From positions 20,037,001 to 20,101,000 of the forward strand of contig CM076948.1 of NCBI GenBank assembly GCA_039566865.1: 64,000 nt of DNA, written 5' to 3'. The first letter of the stretch is position 1; every line of letters begins with the position of its first letter. The stretch comes from Aurelia coerulea (taxonomy: Eukaryota > Cnidaria > Scyphozoa > Semaeostomeae > Ulmaridae). A program made the position numbers and the translations under genes. This document shows positions 11,701 to 26,300 of the stretch, one piece after another. The notes below the pieces were generated by a model, which did no database searches, was not told where the DNA came from, and saw nothing but the letters and a program-made list of their open reading frames with translations.

Positions 11701-14270
11701 CATAGCGTATTTTTCCTCAAGGTTATAATTCATATAATACAGACAGGTAACAGATGAATTTGTCAACTTTTGTCAAAAAGGATGTATTGTGGCAACAGCC
11801 TGCATTGGAGTTCAGTCTTCGTAACTATTTCCACAAAATTATACAATTTACGAGAACTGGATTACATATTTAAAATCAGGTGGAATGTGCTATCACATGA
11901 TGTATCGGGTGTTCCAGAAAGAAGTATGGGACAAATTTGGTTTGGTCCAGCGATTAGAATATAGCTTTAATCAATGGTTAACCAGCTTCGCATTGTTCCT
12001 CGATAGTTAAACCGAACAAATATACCACATTTATTGATATTGGTGCTTTGGGAGCTGAAATGTTAATCTTGAAAGTTCAATTTGTATGATTTAATCTGTA
12101 CAATTAAATTATAGATTGTAAATTTTTTTGTCACGGTCCCCTGAAGAGCAGCCTTAGCTGATGGGGTTACCGTGTGTAAAGAATATAAAGTGAAAAATAG
12201 AAGAAAGGTGAATGTGAAGGTGAAGGTGAAGTTGCGTTTTTCAGCGCCAAGCGCTGGGATCGCAGAAATAGAGCAGACCTAATCGAGTCCGCGACCCCTT
12301 GTCATGACGCTCAAGTGGTGGGGTCCTACCGGGTATCGAACCCACTCCTCCTGACTGTTCTGGCTGCAAAGTCAGAAGATTACACCACTGCGCCACAACA
12401 CCTTCAAAGGAGTCTGCCTCCTCAAAAGGAGTCAAAAGGAGTCTGCCTCTTCGTCCAAACCAGAGCTGAGCTTTGGCCTTTTGGCCCCTACAAATTCCTG
12501 AAGTACATACAACTAAAATTAAAGGAAAATGAAAAACTACACAATGGGTTACTTTTAATAAATAGAATTAATTGATCCAAGTTTCGTTCAAATTTGATCA
12601 AGCCTATTGTTGATCTATGCGTGGTGCTCCAAGAATTTGCTGACGCCAAAACGCCAAAGCTCTGGTTTGGAGGTGACAGCCAACTGAATCTCTCAACATT
12701 AATGTTTCAACACTCAAAGCACCAATATCAATAAACGAGGCTCTACCGGGTGAGTCAAAAAGAGGCCCGGCGTTTGAAGAAATGCTGCTCTCTCAATATC
12801 AAAGCAATAACATTGAAAACTGTCTTGTTTTATTCCCGATATGTCCAATTAGATTCTGTAATTTACCCGGCTTTAATCGGCCATTTTTTCTCGTTGATAT
12901 GAGATATTTTCTGCAGAAAGCCCTTTTCGAAAACCTGCATAAGCGAAGGAAAACGGCAAACAAAATTTCACTTTGTTTTCCTTCCCAGCAATAATGACAC
13001 TCACATTCATTCATGCATTTTGTCGTCTTGGGAGAATGGAATCCCCCTGAATAAGTTATTCATACCAGGGGGAAGACTTTTTCATTCCCCTAAGAGGATA
13101 GCACGTGCTAAAGCGTTTTCAAGTCATTGCTGTAAGGTAAACACATTAGGGAACCTTGCTCATGATTTTAGCACATTTTTCAAGGTTTCTCGAAAGGACA
13201 TTTTTTAGAAAATCCCTTGTAAATTCTTAACGGAGCGATCGATTTCAGCCAGGAAAAATTCTAAAAGTTATTGAACATGTTAGCTATTCAACTAGATGTT
13301 GCAAAATATCATTGCTTATATATTCAGAGAGCAGTAGCCTTTCAAACGCCAGGCCTTTTTTACTCACCCGGTATGTTCAAGTTAACTATCAAGGAATGTT
13401 TATTAGATTAATTAGCCATTGATTAAAGCTATAAACGCTCATCGCAACCAATCCTGTTTACTCCTTTCTGGGACACTTGGTATTTGTAACAATCACTGCC
13501 TTGTTGGTCATTTTTGTGAGCAACTAGTATTTGATTTTTTTTAGTTTGTGATGGAGACAAAAATATCATTCTCTTTGCTTATCAACCTGAAGGTAAGTTT
13601 GTTTATTTCATCAGTTTAGCGAAAGCCGTGCAACTTTACAATGCTTTTCTTTGGTCACGTTACAATACAAGTTCTTTATACCGGGCGAGTCAGAAGAAGC
13701 GTGGGAGGGGGGGGGCGCTTAACAAGCCATATATAAGCGACAAACATGTCAAATCGGGTGTTTTGAAGCTTTATTTTGAAGGAGAAACATTGAATCATTT
13801 ATCCCGGGTGCGCCAATAGAAACTACGCACATTTTGGCAGTCCACGGTAAATCGTACACTTGACTGATTTTGAAGATGTATAACTTAATCTTTAGCCGAA
13901 AACCTGAATTAGATTCTATAATTGTGCAAAGTGTTTTGTTTTCACTTTTTAGAGCTAGAAGCGAGTTTCTTAAAGTTTTTTCGAAAACACTGAAAACGAT
14001 AAAAAAATGTCGATCAAATTTTCTTAGGACTCGACATGAAAGGACAAAGAGAAAACGTTTTCTAATTGAAAGCCTATTTTAGAAACCTTATGAAACACAA
14101 TTTTACAAAAATTGCTCGTAATCATGGAGCGATAAAGGTCGTTTTTGACCAAAAGCTTTTTTATTCAAGTTTGCCTTTCTTCTACGCCACGAATTATAAA
14201 AAACAAATCCGCAGAGTAAGTTGCATCACTAAACACTGCCAAACATCCCACGTTTTTCTTACTCGCCCAG

Positions 14271-14321
<51 letters not shown>

Positions 14322-17300
14322 CGATTGTTCGATTGATCTTGCATTGCTGCAATTTGTATTGTACGAATAACATTGAAGTGAATTGATGTGAATTTTCTTA
14401 TCAACCGACCATTCCACTCCTCCATACAAAGGTAAAATCGGATACCTCGCATCAATATCCTTATTTGTTTCGTTGCAGCCTTAGAGAGTTTCGGTGGACA
14501 ACGTCTCCTACAAAAAGGTGACATCAATATTGGAGCACATGTCAATACCATGTTCAGGATCAAAGTGAGGCAAGAACCATCGATTGATTTACACAAGAAC
14601 AAAGATTCTCGACAAGCAACATATCTTGGTAAGCTTTTTCTCGATACTTTTTTTTTAATCTCAATTTGCCTGCGGGCAGACTAACCAGAGTATTTGCGCT
14701 CAGGCGAACCTCAATTGTCTTGAAGGACTTAATCAGAGACAGGCGAAATCCTGGGTACTGCTTTTTTGTAGATTCCTTACTATGTTATAACCGGTTGAGT
14801 CAGAAAAAGTACCAATTTTCGTTTGACTGCAGGACAGAGAGGAAGCCATCGTTTTTGTAATTGCTATGCAACAAGGAATGAACAACTTAGATCTGAGTAT
14901 CTTGGGCATCTTGTTTAATGTTTTGAAGCCCAAAAACGCGAGAGATATGAGAGATGTAGTAAAAAGATGTGAAAAATTTATCAAAAAAGGAAATTAATTT
15001 TGGAGACTTTTAAAGAATGGGTGGATGTTTTCTTTTGCAATCAAAACAATCATGATTCTATTGTTTACGATTTTAACATTGTTTCAGTTGAAAGCATTTA
15101 GATCGGGCTGGTTGAATTTGAATGAAATCTTGATTGTTTTGATTGCCAAAGGAACGCAAGGTGAAAAGCAAGAGCAAATTTAGTTGTTGATGATTAATTT
15201 TTGCATTTTTATGGCCCAGTGTTTTTACTAAATGAAAAAGATATCCAGATTTAAATTATTCAATTTTAAAGTTGCACAGAAATTGTCTGACAAGAGACAG
15301 ATGGAATCAAATAAGTAAAATTTGACGTAAAATCGAATTCTCGAATTCTTACTTTTTATTGATGGATGCATGGGAGGTGCAGTTGAATTTATATCAGTAG
15401 TGATTCACCTTGACCCATTGTGTATGTATTTCAAGTTTCTCCTTATCGCTAATCCGCGAATTGGATTTGTGGCTAACATACAAAAATTGCTTTTTATGAA
15501 TGATAATGGTACACGAATATTTTACATACTGTTATAATTAGGAACCTGCTGGTTCAATAGTTACAGTAAAAAATTTATTTAAAACTTTTAAAGGCAATCT
15601 GTCCCCTTCTATGAATTGATATAAAATCGATAAAGATGTTTATTGTATATTCCAGAGGTTTTTGCATATTCGCTTTATCCAAATAAATCAGGGCCATAGA
15701 GGCTCAGTGATGCATTAGCCTGCGCGCAGCATCAACAATCCTCCTGTGGGAATGAGGCTGCGCGAGGCTGTAGCTGTAGCTCCCTGAGGCTGTAGGTCCA
15801 GTGAAACTAAGCAGTAACTGAGCTCATATCAATAGGGTACAGACTGTCTTTGACTGAAATTTATTCTATCATCAAGTGAAAGCTATCAAGTGAAACTTAG
15901 ATGTTTACAGAACTGAATACTAAAATAGCTATTTAAGAATTGTATAAAAAGCAGTCAAGGTTAGATTTTTCGTGCTTTTAGAGGCAAGGTGTTAAATTCT
16001 TTGCAGCCAAGAAATAGAATCCCTTTCGTCCAATTCCGTTTTCATCAGAACTAAATTCGGTTGCTTTGTAAATACTAAGATTGCTGACTAAACTCGAAGG
16101 TACCGTGCATAATTTTTAGAATCTGCTGTCCTGTGACAAATGACTTTTATCACTAATTTCAATCAGGACGAGGTTTGGGAGTAATCTTTTCAAAATGCTC
16201 CCATTTCATTGATCGATGAGAGAAAGAGATGATTGTAAGTTCCCGGTAAGATAATCATTTTGATGAAATATTTATTCTAACATCTAGCCCCATATTAGAC
16301 AGGTTATGACATGTAGATATTAATGATTTAGATACAAGTGGTCTCTTGGCAACCATAGCGCATTAGACTAGAAAATGTACATTTGATCCGTTGTGCTCAC
16401 ATCTCCAGTATACAATGGATAGTAGGAATGCATCAATGCCCTGGTTTCTGCTCTCTTCGACTTGAATTTATTGCAGTTTTTGCGTGCCTCGTTGATAAAG
16501 AAATTTCCCATTGCTTGTCCAAATATGATAGAATCAAATGATTTGTCCATGTTCAGTGCAGGATTCCATTCGAAGCTTGGTTTTTCAGGATGCCATTGGA
16601 GGCCGTAGATTGGGTAGTCTTTTGCTGTTTGTGGAGAAATAAAATACTGAGTAAATAAGAGATGGTTGCTGGATGGAAGGTATTGTGGCGTAATATTGTA
16701 AGCGTTTGACTTTGCAACCAGAACAGTCTGACGGACAGGTTTCAATCCCAAGTAGAAAGCGAGCACTTGAGCGAAATTACAAGGGGTAGCTGACTCGATC
16801 AGGTCTCCTCAGGTCTGACTCGATCAGGTCCTGCGATCCCAGCACTTTGTCCTAAAAAACTGCAACTTTATGTTCACCTTCCTTTTCACCTTTTTGTGGC
16901 TTGCAGAAACCAATCTAGTTGACAGAAGTGAAAGATTCTTGCCTCTGCGTGTCAGTGAAAATCAAATCTAGACAGTGACAAACTTAAGGTCCCACCACCC
17001 ATGTTAAAGGGAATGTGCAATGGTAGATAGACTTCTCTATAAATGGAGCAAAAAACACGCTAAGACACAGCATTGTTTCTTTGGCTATCCATTGTTCACG
17101 GCCTTTGTGCAACATCGATTTGAATTGGATATTTTAGATTAGTTTGCTCTTTGCAAATGCAAGCTTTAAACCTTTCACGAACTCTCTAATGTTTGGAGAC
17201 CCATATTAATCCCCAATTAACACATGGCTTCCAAATCTTCAACTCAGCGTAAAAAGGTGGGTGTAAAATTCTGTGATCTATTTGTTCTGGCTGAGTGGCT

Positions 17301-20300
17301 TGAACAAACTTTAGTTACTTATCTTTAATTCTAACGTTGGACTTGTCAGAAGTTTTCAATATTTTTTTAAATTTCAGCGCATGTTACATTTTAACTCATT
17401 TGAGGGTGTGGCGTCATCAAATTTCTAAATCATAAACCAGAAAAATTACAGGCCTTTGCTTGATACCATATTGTAGGCGTTCACAAACTATGGTTTTCTT
17501 CAAAACTATTTCATGTTACGTCAAACAGTTTAGAAATTACGATGGTTTTAAGTTTTTTTGAAAAATTTTTCTTAAATTCTTGAAAAAATAAAAAAGCACT
17601 CTAATTCTGAAAATATTGAAGATTTCAGAAAAGTCCAACGGTAGAATTATAGAGAAATAGCTGAAGTTTCTTTGAAGTCATTCAATTCAAAGAAATAAGT
17701 AACTGAATTTTACACCAGCCTTTTTAAAGATTTGCAACCTATGTTGAGAAATGGCACTCTCATATAAAAATTTCCAATATGTTTTAATGGAAAACTAAAC
17801 AGGCTCTTTTGAAAAAGGTATTTCTATTTTGCAGGTTCTTACTGTAAGGTAACCCTGCTTTCCGCTCTACTGAGCAGAAAATTGCCATTTTGCAAACATT
17901 TTCTCTTCAGAAAACAGTTAATTTCTCCAATATCATTTGGCCTTTCAAAAAGTGATAAAAAGGATGTTGTTCTGCATGATCTTGGCAATGGAAAGATATG
18001 TAAATCGCAACGTTTCCGTCAACGCCTCCTTCGCAAATTATTTCTCAAAATGTTCCGTTGCGTTCAGAAAGTGGATTTTTCTCCAGAACTACTCGAACGT
18101 TTTTTATGTTCTTTTGCTTTATATTATTTTTAGCTAGATTGTTGATCTAGAAATTGGCCAAGTTTGATCTACACAGCTATAGGCTAGATTTCCTGCGACG
18201 AATCATATATTTTTGTTTACTTATGGACATTAAAGAGGAAAACCATGATCAGTTGTAAAAAGTTTAATTTTAGATCAATGTTTATTGTGGACTCTTAAAG
18301 AAATTGATATTTCGTGAATGCTCATGAAAGTCTCATAAGACACGCAAAGCAAGGTTGTAAAATCGCTGGTAAAATTTAGTATCTTTTAACCAAAAAATGC
18401 AAATGATGCTTTCACAAGCGCAACAAGAATGTCTATTGAGACTTGGGTATAGCATTTCCAAATTGATGAACACAGATTATGTTCATCAATTTACCAATCG
18501 AAACATTTCAGAAAATTATTTTAAGCCTGAGCTTTTGATTTGATTTTCATATTTCAAATTAGTTCAAGCGATGATCGGACAAGAATCGAACCTGTTAGCT
18601 TTATTTGGGGACGGCCCGTAGTTTTACATGAATTCTTTTACGAGACACAATTACTTTCCGAGGGGGTATGTACCGGGTGCGCCAAAATAAACTATGCACG
18701 TTTGGCAGGCCACAATAAATCGTACACAGGTCCGATTTTGGAAATGTATGATTTAATCGTTAGCAGAAAGCCTGAATTAGATACTGGGATTTTTGCAAAT
18801 TTTTTCATTTTCAGTTTTTAGAGCTAGAAGCGAGTTTTCTAAAATGTCAGTTTTCGAAAAAGACTGAAAGCGATCAAAAAACATCGATCAAGTTTTCCAA
18901 AGAATCGACATGAATGGGCAAAGAGAGAACTTGTTCGTGGTGATTTGGGATTTAAAAATCGACCAATTGTAATATGTTGTACGAGAATTCGTACTGTACC
19001 CCCAAATCCCCCTGAAAACGTTTTCTCTTTGTTCATTCATGTTGAATCTTTCAAAATTTGATCGACGTTTTTTGATCGTTTTCAATGTTTTCGAAAACGA
19101 ACATTTTAAGAAACTCGCCTCTGGCTCTAAAAACTGATAACGGAAAAATTTGCAAAAAGTCCCAGAATCTAATTCAGGCTTTCTGCTAGCAATTAAGTCA
19201 TAAATCTTCAAAATCGGTTCAGTATACGATTTATTGTGGCCTGCCAAACGTGCATAGTTTATTTTAGCGCACATATTTGTTTGTCTGAGATCTGCCACTT
19301 TTCAGGGTATCGTTTTCACCTCTTCTAGCGCAGGGTATCAAACGAAGAGAATGTTTCTACAGTTGTTTATGAACAGCTTTCAAAAGGGGATATTCCATTA
19401 GAGCGGAGTTCTGTTCATTGGAATCTTTACGTGTTGGAGTATAATTTTTCACTAATGTTCTCTATAGTTGGCTATTGTTTGGAGGAAGAAATTCTGGAGA
19501 CGGGCAAAAACATTATTTTGGAGGACACACCCCCTACAAATCATAATCATTACCCCCCCCCCGGGCAATTACCTTCAATCGCTGCTACAAACTCCACTCC
19601 TTTCTTGTCTTTACTTGTTGCCAGTAATTTGTAGAATTTCTTCAATAAACCTTTCTTAAAAGTTCCTTTGTAAATTCCCCATCGGTGATTGTTGAAAGCC
19701 AAAGGTCTTTTCGTCGCTAGCATTTTCAACTTTCGGCTCAAATCAGCAAACATAGCACTGCTGTCTACAGCATTTGTGAAATCCACCTTTAGAGAGACTC
19801 GACTGGAATATGTTCTGCGCAATAGATTCCGTCCAGTTACTAAAGTTGTTAGCAGTTGAAATCCCAAACAGATTCCAAATACTGGAAAGACTTTTCCTGA
19901 TTTATTAGCCTGTATCGCATAGTCGAACACGATGCGGCCATTTCTTGCGTATTTTGAGCTGGAAAGGCTGGAGATGCCACCTGGGAATACGACGCCGTTG
20001 ATAGAATCTAAAAGCTCTGTTAATTTGGTGGGTGTCAGATTTTCTTTGATCGGAAGTACCCTTGCTCCTGATGCTTCAATCCACTTGACGTAGCTGGCTG
20101 GGATGAAAGATCTCCCCGCTGTGAATGGAAATTGCTGCTTTATTTTCTTGCTGGTCAAAGTTTGCGCCAGAACACCAATAATTGGCCGCTCATTCACGCA
20201 TTTATTTTCAGCTCCCTCTGTGAACACTACAAGGTTGTAGACAGCGAGAATCGCTAGAGGTACAACTGCGAAATGCTTCATCGTGTAGCTTCGCTGAAAC

Positions 20301-23300
20301 TCGCTATGCTTGTTGATGTCACGTTGTCCTTCTTTTATATATTTTCTTGTGACACTTACGGAGGGATTATTACCAACATACACAATTAGCGTTAGCAAAT
20401 ACAATATAGCATCGTCAGCTTATATAGGAGATAAACAAACTCGCGGTTGAGTTAACATGACCTGTTGTTTTCAATGTCAAATTTACTTACTTCTAGTTTA
20501 TTTGCCGTCGTTATTTGCTTCCTATCTGGGATATTATTGATACAATTATCTTCCGGTTACCTGACATTTATCTTCCGTTTCAAGTGCTTTCAGAAGACCA
20601 GTGCCGTTTCAGCAAAGCTTTTCAGCCACAAAACTGACAAACTTGTTTGAACTTATGATTAACAATCAATCCGTTTCAGGCGCTTTCAAGCACTTTCAAG
20701 CGCTTTCAAACGCTTTCGTACTCTTCCATATGCTCTCAAACATTAGCTATCTGCAATTGGCACATGACAACTGGTTTAGTTGGTAATTCATAGTTTGAAA
20801 ATTTTTTTTGCAAATGTACTCGCGCTATAATCATCAACTTTTACTTTTTTAATACCCAAAAGATTGAAGTATTTTCTTGGTCTATTTTATTGGTAATTTT
20901 CCAGATAACAACCCCTTGGTAAATTGAGAATTCAAATTCAGTTCTGTCTCACAGAGCATCCCGAAATTCGCCTAAGCAGACGATCAAATCTTACAGATAT
21001 TTTGACATCCTTATGAAATCCTTCAGAATGAATGTGAAATTAAGTTACAGTAGATAAGTTGCTTGAGGGTTCTGAGTAAGGTAGCCAATTTGGTTTCCCT
21101 ACCTGGGCTTTTCGATGGGTATCTGCCATGGAGAGTGATTTGGCAGGGATGGCAGCGCCCCACCTCTCGCCTCTCATTTGTGCTTGCTCTGTCACCTATC
21201 ATATTCATATTTGTAGCAACTCTGGATGGTGGCATCAGCCTCATTCTCCCAATGATGGAAAAGACATATCGCCGCTTGTTGATGCTTCAAAACAAACTCG
21301 TTGACTGTCTCCAGCACATCGCCGGATTAAACCCAAAAGCCTTCAGGTATTCTGCATTTTTATTTGCGTTTTATCAGAAATATGCCGGTTTTTCAGTAAT
21401 TTATTTAAATGGGCTGGAAGGAATTCTAGCTATTTAAAGCTAATTTAAGCTCACTATGCATGCCGCATCCAGGCATGGGACCCCTAGTTTAACATCCCTT
21501 CTGAATGACGGTGAGGTGAGTTGAGGTCACCCATCCGGGGTTTGACCTGACTCGACCGAGCTTAACTTCAGTCACTTGGCGGAAACTGTATAAGCCGCTC
21601 ATCCACTCACCCCACAACTATGAGAACAGAGCTTAGGTATTATTATGGTTGCTACCTTATATGTTACCCGTTGCTCAAGAAACTATCAATTCTTGACAGA
21701 CCACGGTAAATTATATACGGGTTGTATTTGTAATGCTGGTTGGACCAAAAAGAACTTCACATGAGCAAGGTGCAGAAATGTTTTGACCGCTGTACATAGA
21801 GCACTCTGCGCCTGCGGGTTGTTTTAGAAATCGGAGAGGCCAGAATTTCGCCGGCGCCCGGTCTTGACCGAATCCATTGTAATCCAGGCCCCATGGGACG
21901 CGGCCTGGAAAAAAGCGCTCGCAGATCGTGATCACGAGGGAAACAGCAATGGCGGAAAAAAATTTGGAAGTGATCATCCAAAAATAAATATGGAAAATAC
22001 GACATCAAAAATCACTGCAAGGAGACAAATTTTTTTGCTCAAAATCATGGAAATATGAAAACAGAAATTGCACAAAAACTGGTCGCTGCCGCAAAACCAT
22101 CATTTCAGGAAATATTCTACAGGATACAAACTTCATTTCAAGACAGGTCAGTAGTCTCGGAAAATTTGCGTTGACCTTATTTTTTTATTCAAAGTCAGGG
22201 TATTTGAAAAATCAGAAAATCTTGCCTCTTGGCTTGTGTTCAGAACAAGCTCGTGGTAGGAACAGAAAAAGTGCAAATTACCCCTTGATATTTTTATCTG
22301 GTATTCCTTATGGCGTAATATTTCACAAATTCTAATGGAAAAAGCAACGCGATCGCCAGAAAGAGTAGGAAAAATAAAAGTTTCAACACCACCAGATTTT
22401 GCTGAGAGAAGCGCCCGTTTTATTCACTAAACTTTGAACGAAAATTTCGCAAAATCTAGTCGCTGCCGCAAAACCAAAATATCCTGACTTTCAAGAATCC
22501 TCATCAAACTGCTTGTTCATGGTTTCCGTTCATCCCGGAAAATTTGCAAAGAAGAGTTTTTTAATTTTGTTGGTGCAGGTGTCTCTGTATCCAAACAGGT
22601 GCCTGAAAACAACATTGGGCTTAGCCAAAACAATATTGTTGTTGTTGTTTTGTTTTACTTTCAAACAACCTGATATGGTCAAACAAGAACCTTGATACTT
22701 CTTTGCCTAGCAGTTTTCTTGTATTTGTTAGCTCACATATGAATGAACAATGCACAATTTTGAAATCTGGGAAATTTAATTAAACATTTGGTTTTGCATG
22801 AAAGTGGCAACAAATTCATTACAAACTAAGGGTACAATATGATTGCATAGTTTTCACTTTTCAGTTTCCTGTTTTTGAAGAAAAGTTGATATTTTAGTTG
22901 CAGGTTTCTTATGATTTTAAAGCCTGTTATCCATCTCCAACATAAACATGAATCAAGCTCTTTCTAACTCGTTAGTTATTGGCTAATTTTACCATGTCGC
23001 CTTGTGCTATTTTCATTGTTGAATTAACCAAGTCCCCTTCTTCCCTCTAGACATCACTTTTGGCATTTATCAATCATCTGAGGCTGTGAAACAAGACTGT
23101 TGCAGTATTTGAGGATCTTCGTCAGGCCAGATATCTTATCTTACAATTACAATTCATTTGCACCTCTCTCAAAGATGAACCATAATACAATTTAATTCAA
23201 GCATGGCATAACTTTGATGGCAAAATCCTGCAACTTACAAATGTATGTGATGTGTGTGGATGAGAAATAAGAAGTTAATTGGAGGTAATTGAACTAAAAT

Positions 23301-26300
23301 GGAGGTAATTGTGTTGGCTAACTCTGGTTTGGTGATGAGCAAATGAACTTACAAGCTTGAAATGTTGCCTGGAAATTTTTGATGGAACAATGCTGCCATG
23401 AAATGAGCAAATGTCTGTCCCTGTGATAACTGTTCCATAGTTAAGAGACAGATTTCTTGTTGACGCATCTTGCTTGCATAGAAAACATTATAAATTTGCT
23501 AGATTCTAGATAATAATGATGCTAAGGGGCAAATTAACGCATTTCATTTCATATTCAAGAAATTATGAGTATGGAAGAGACATCCCCCACTTTTTTGTAC
23601 TCTTAGTTTGGCCTGGAAATTCTTGCTCCTGTTTATTAATTTTGAGCTTCTTGAATTGCAAAGCCCTGTAAAACATACAAAGTCATGTTTCCTGAAATGT
23701 TTCCCAATTGTAGTTTCATTTCAGAAGCTGTTTATGCTTTAGCTTGCATCTGAGTTTGTTTTTGCAGTGAACACATCTTGCCCACTTATTAGGACATGGG
23801 AATTTGTCCACCCACCCTGTTTATTTATCTTGATCCCTGTTTAGACCTGTGTTTTCTGGACAGAGAGTAGTACCATTATGGCATATGTTTGGGTGCAAAG
23901 AACCCTCAAATGGATATTGGGGCAAAGGCATCCCTGAACCTGGATTCTTGAATACTGTAAAATTCATTGCAATTGATGGTATTAGCCTGATAAAGCTCTC
24001 TTTTGCCAAATGTTGTTTCATATGAAAAGAAATATTTCTGTAGCTGTAGAATAGCTATATCTTTTTGTGCACCAAAATATAACAAAAATTACCCGAGTTT
24101 CTTATCCTGTTTCTTATAAAATTGTTTATTTGAACAACCGCTGTGAAGTTATTTTAATGATAGAATTAATATGAAATTGATTTGTGTTTATCTTTGTGTG
24201 TATGCCTACCAAGGAGAGATTGAGAATTATGTAAAATTGAAAAAGTGTAGCAGGAAAATTTAGACAGAAAGAACTGATTTCAGCCAGGGGATACATGATT
24301 CGAAGATGGATGGGGGTCTGCCACCTGGTTTTCAGAAGAAGCTATCCACTCCTAATTGACAAATTTTGCCTGCATATCTACTTTTATGATGAATTTTGGC
24401 AGAAACATACTCTCCAAACTACTTTTTGCCAATTTCAACCAAGGCAAGCCCACCCATGTGTAAGGAAAATCTGCTGAAAGGGACCATTCCTGTATGAAAA
24501 TACAAGGCCATGTAATAGCCATGTACAAGCCTTGTAGTTATGGCCTTGTAACCTTGTTATAGTTTGGAATAGCCTTGCTGTAACCTTGTAAATGGCATGA
24601 AAAATGCTAATTAGCCTCGTAGAAGCCATGTGGAAACCTTGTGTTAGACTGGTTGCAGCTTGGAATCTTACTGATAGCCTTTTCCACGGGTAGTACAAGG
24701 TCATAACAAGGTCATAATCCCCTCTACAAGGCTAAAACTTGGCCTGTGCAAGGCCAAGTTTAGCCTTGTATTTTTGTACAGGATTGTTAGAGAAATCTGG
24801 ATCCATATGGGTGGCACATACCTGTACCCTGAACATGGTGTATCCCCCCCCTCCCCCAGGGGGAATGGGTGTTTATAAGGATTAGATAAGCTTGCCAGAA
24901 ACTTGAATCAGAGCTCAAGCAAAATTTTGAGAAATATCTGGTTGATTTCACATTTAATTATCTCAAGGGGCAGAGGTATTTTTCATATGGTTAATCATCT
25001 TGTTTATTTCGAATCACACTTTTTACAAAGTACTTCCATACTTTCTATCATTGCACATCAGCACCCCTTTGCATTCCTCTTCATGAAAAAGTTTGTATTT
25101 ATTTCCCTTCCACACTGTATCATCAAATCAATCATCAAATGATAATAAAAATGCTTCAAGATATTTGTTCGGTAATCTTGATCATTCATTTACAAAATAA
25201 GACAACAGTTGTAACTAAGTTTATATTTTCTCTTGTCATGAAAAAGGTCAACAAATCTGCTGTATTTTTCAGTTTTCCCGCCTTGCCAGTATCACGTGAA
25301 CAAGTAACCTCGTATCCAATCAATGATTACGCAATGCTGCGCGTGCATAAAAAACATTTCTGCACCTTGCTCTTCACATGTGTGAATATTTGCTATGCGG
25401 AGAATACTTGCGATATTAAAATGAATCAAAGTTCCGTTGATTGCCGAGAAGCTGAAATATTGTTTGTGATTTCTTTTTAATTTTCTGAGCATTGTAAATG
25501 AAGTTAAAATATGTGATTGATGAAAATTCCTATACTTCAAAATGTGTCAAAGGGGGGAAGTGATCTCCTCACTGACAACAACATGCAAATACATTTAATT
25601 TAACTCGCTCTCGTCAGACTTTTCCATTTTTCCATTTGTCGAAAATTGACCAAAATAAAATATTTCCCCTCAAGGCTTAAACCGTGACTTATTCAAGGTC
25701 CTTATCGATAACAGCACTTTTTTGCTGAAAAGGCAACTCCTGTAGAACTGTATTACCATTATCATCATTATTATTATTATACAAAGTATCAGAATAAACG
25801 TTATTGGTTTCATAAAGATTTGATTCTTAACTCTTGAAGGAGAGGAAAAATGTTTAAGCGAAGAGAATTTTGATCAAGGGTTTTAGGCCATTTTCAGGCA
25901 TTTCGAAGTGAGGGATTTTTGTAGATTAAATTTCACCTGTAGTTCCAATGCTTAGAAAATTGGAAGTAACTTTACAAAATACTTCAGCCTTTCAGGTATC
26001 AACCAACCTTTTAATTGATTCCAATACCTCAAATGTTCTCCCTACAACGAATTTTCCATCTTGTGAGGCTGTTTTTGCTCTACCCGGCATTTAGTCAAAC
26101 TCCGAATTCTGTTCAGACTATTTAGATTGATCTTCCTACTCTCGAAATACACTTGCATGTTAAATGAGTTAATGTGCCATTCAGTTTTCCGATTGGACTG
26201 CTTGTTTTCATTTACATTTGTAGGTTGACTAATCTGCCCCAAAACCCTTTCTTTGCAATCCGTAAGACCCCACTTCACTGTACCGGTACAACTTTAGATC

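Larger units (their letters stand above)
11903..13482. mobile_element. CCGGGTGTCCC-family MITE carrying two insertions
   Basis: Left end TA + TCGGGTGTTCCAGAAAG; right end CTTTCTGGGACACTTGG + TA. Inner arms match the 10386-11287 element (ATATTGGTGC, TTCAAGTTAACTATCAAGGA). It is interrupted by a SINE (about 12128-12404) and by a second TIR element (12744-13373), giving a clear order of events. Confidence 0.8.

Noticed and set aside
18888..19298. 136-codon minus-strand ORF
   Set aside because: It lies in one arm and spacer of a hairpin MITE; no protein family resemblance.
20282..20404. Longer GGH start at 20404
   Set aside because: Would place 41 residues before a clear signal peptide and include the TATA box in the coding region.
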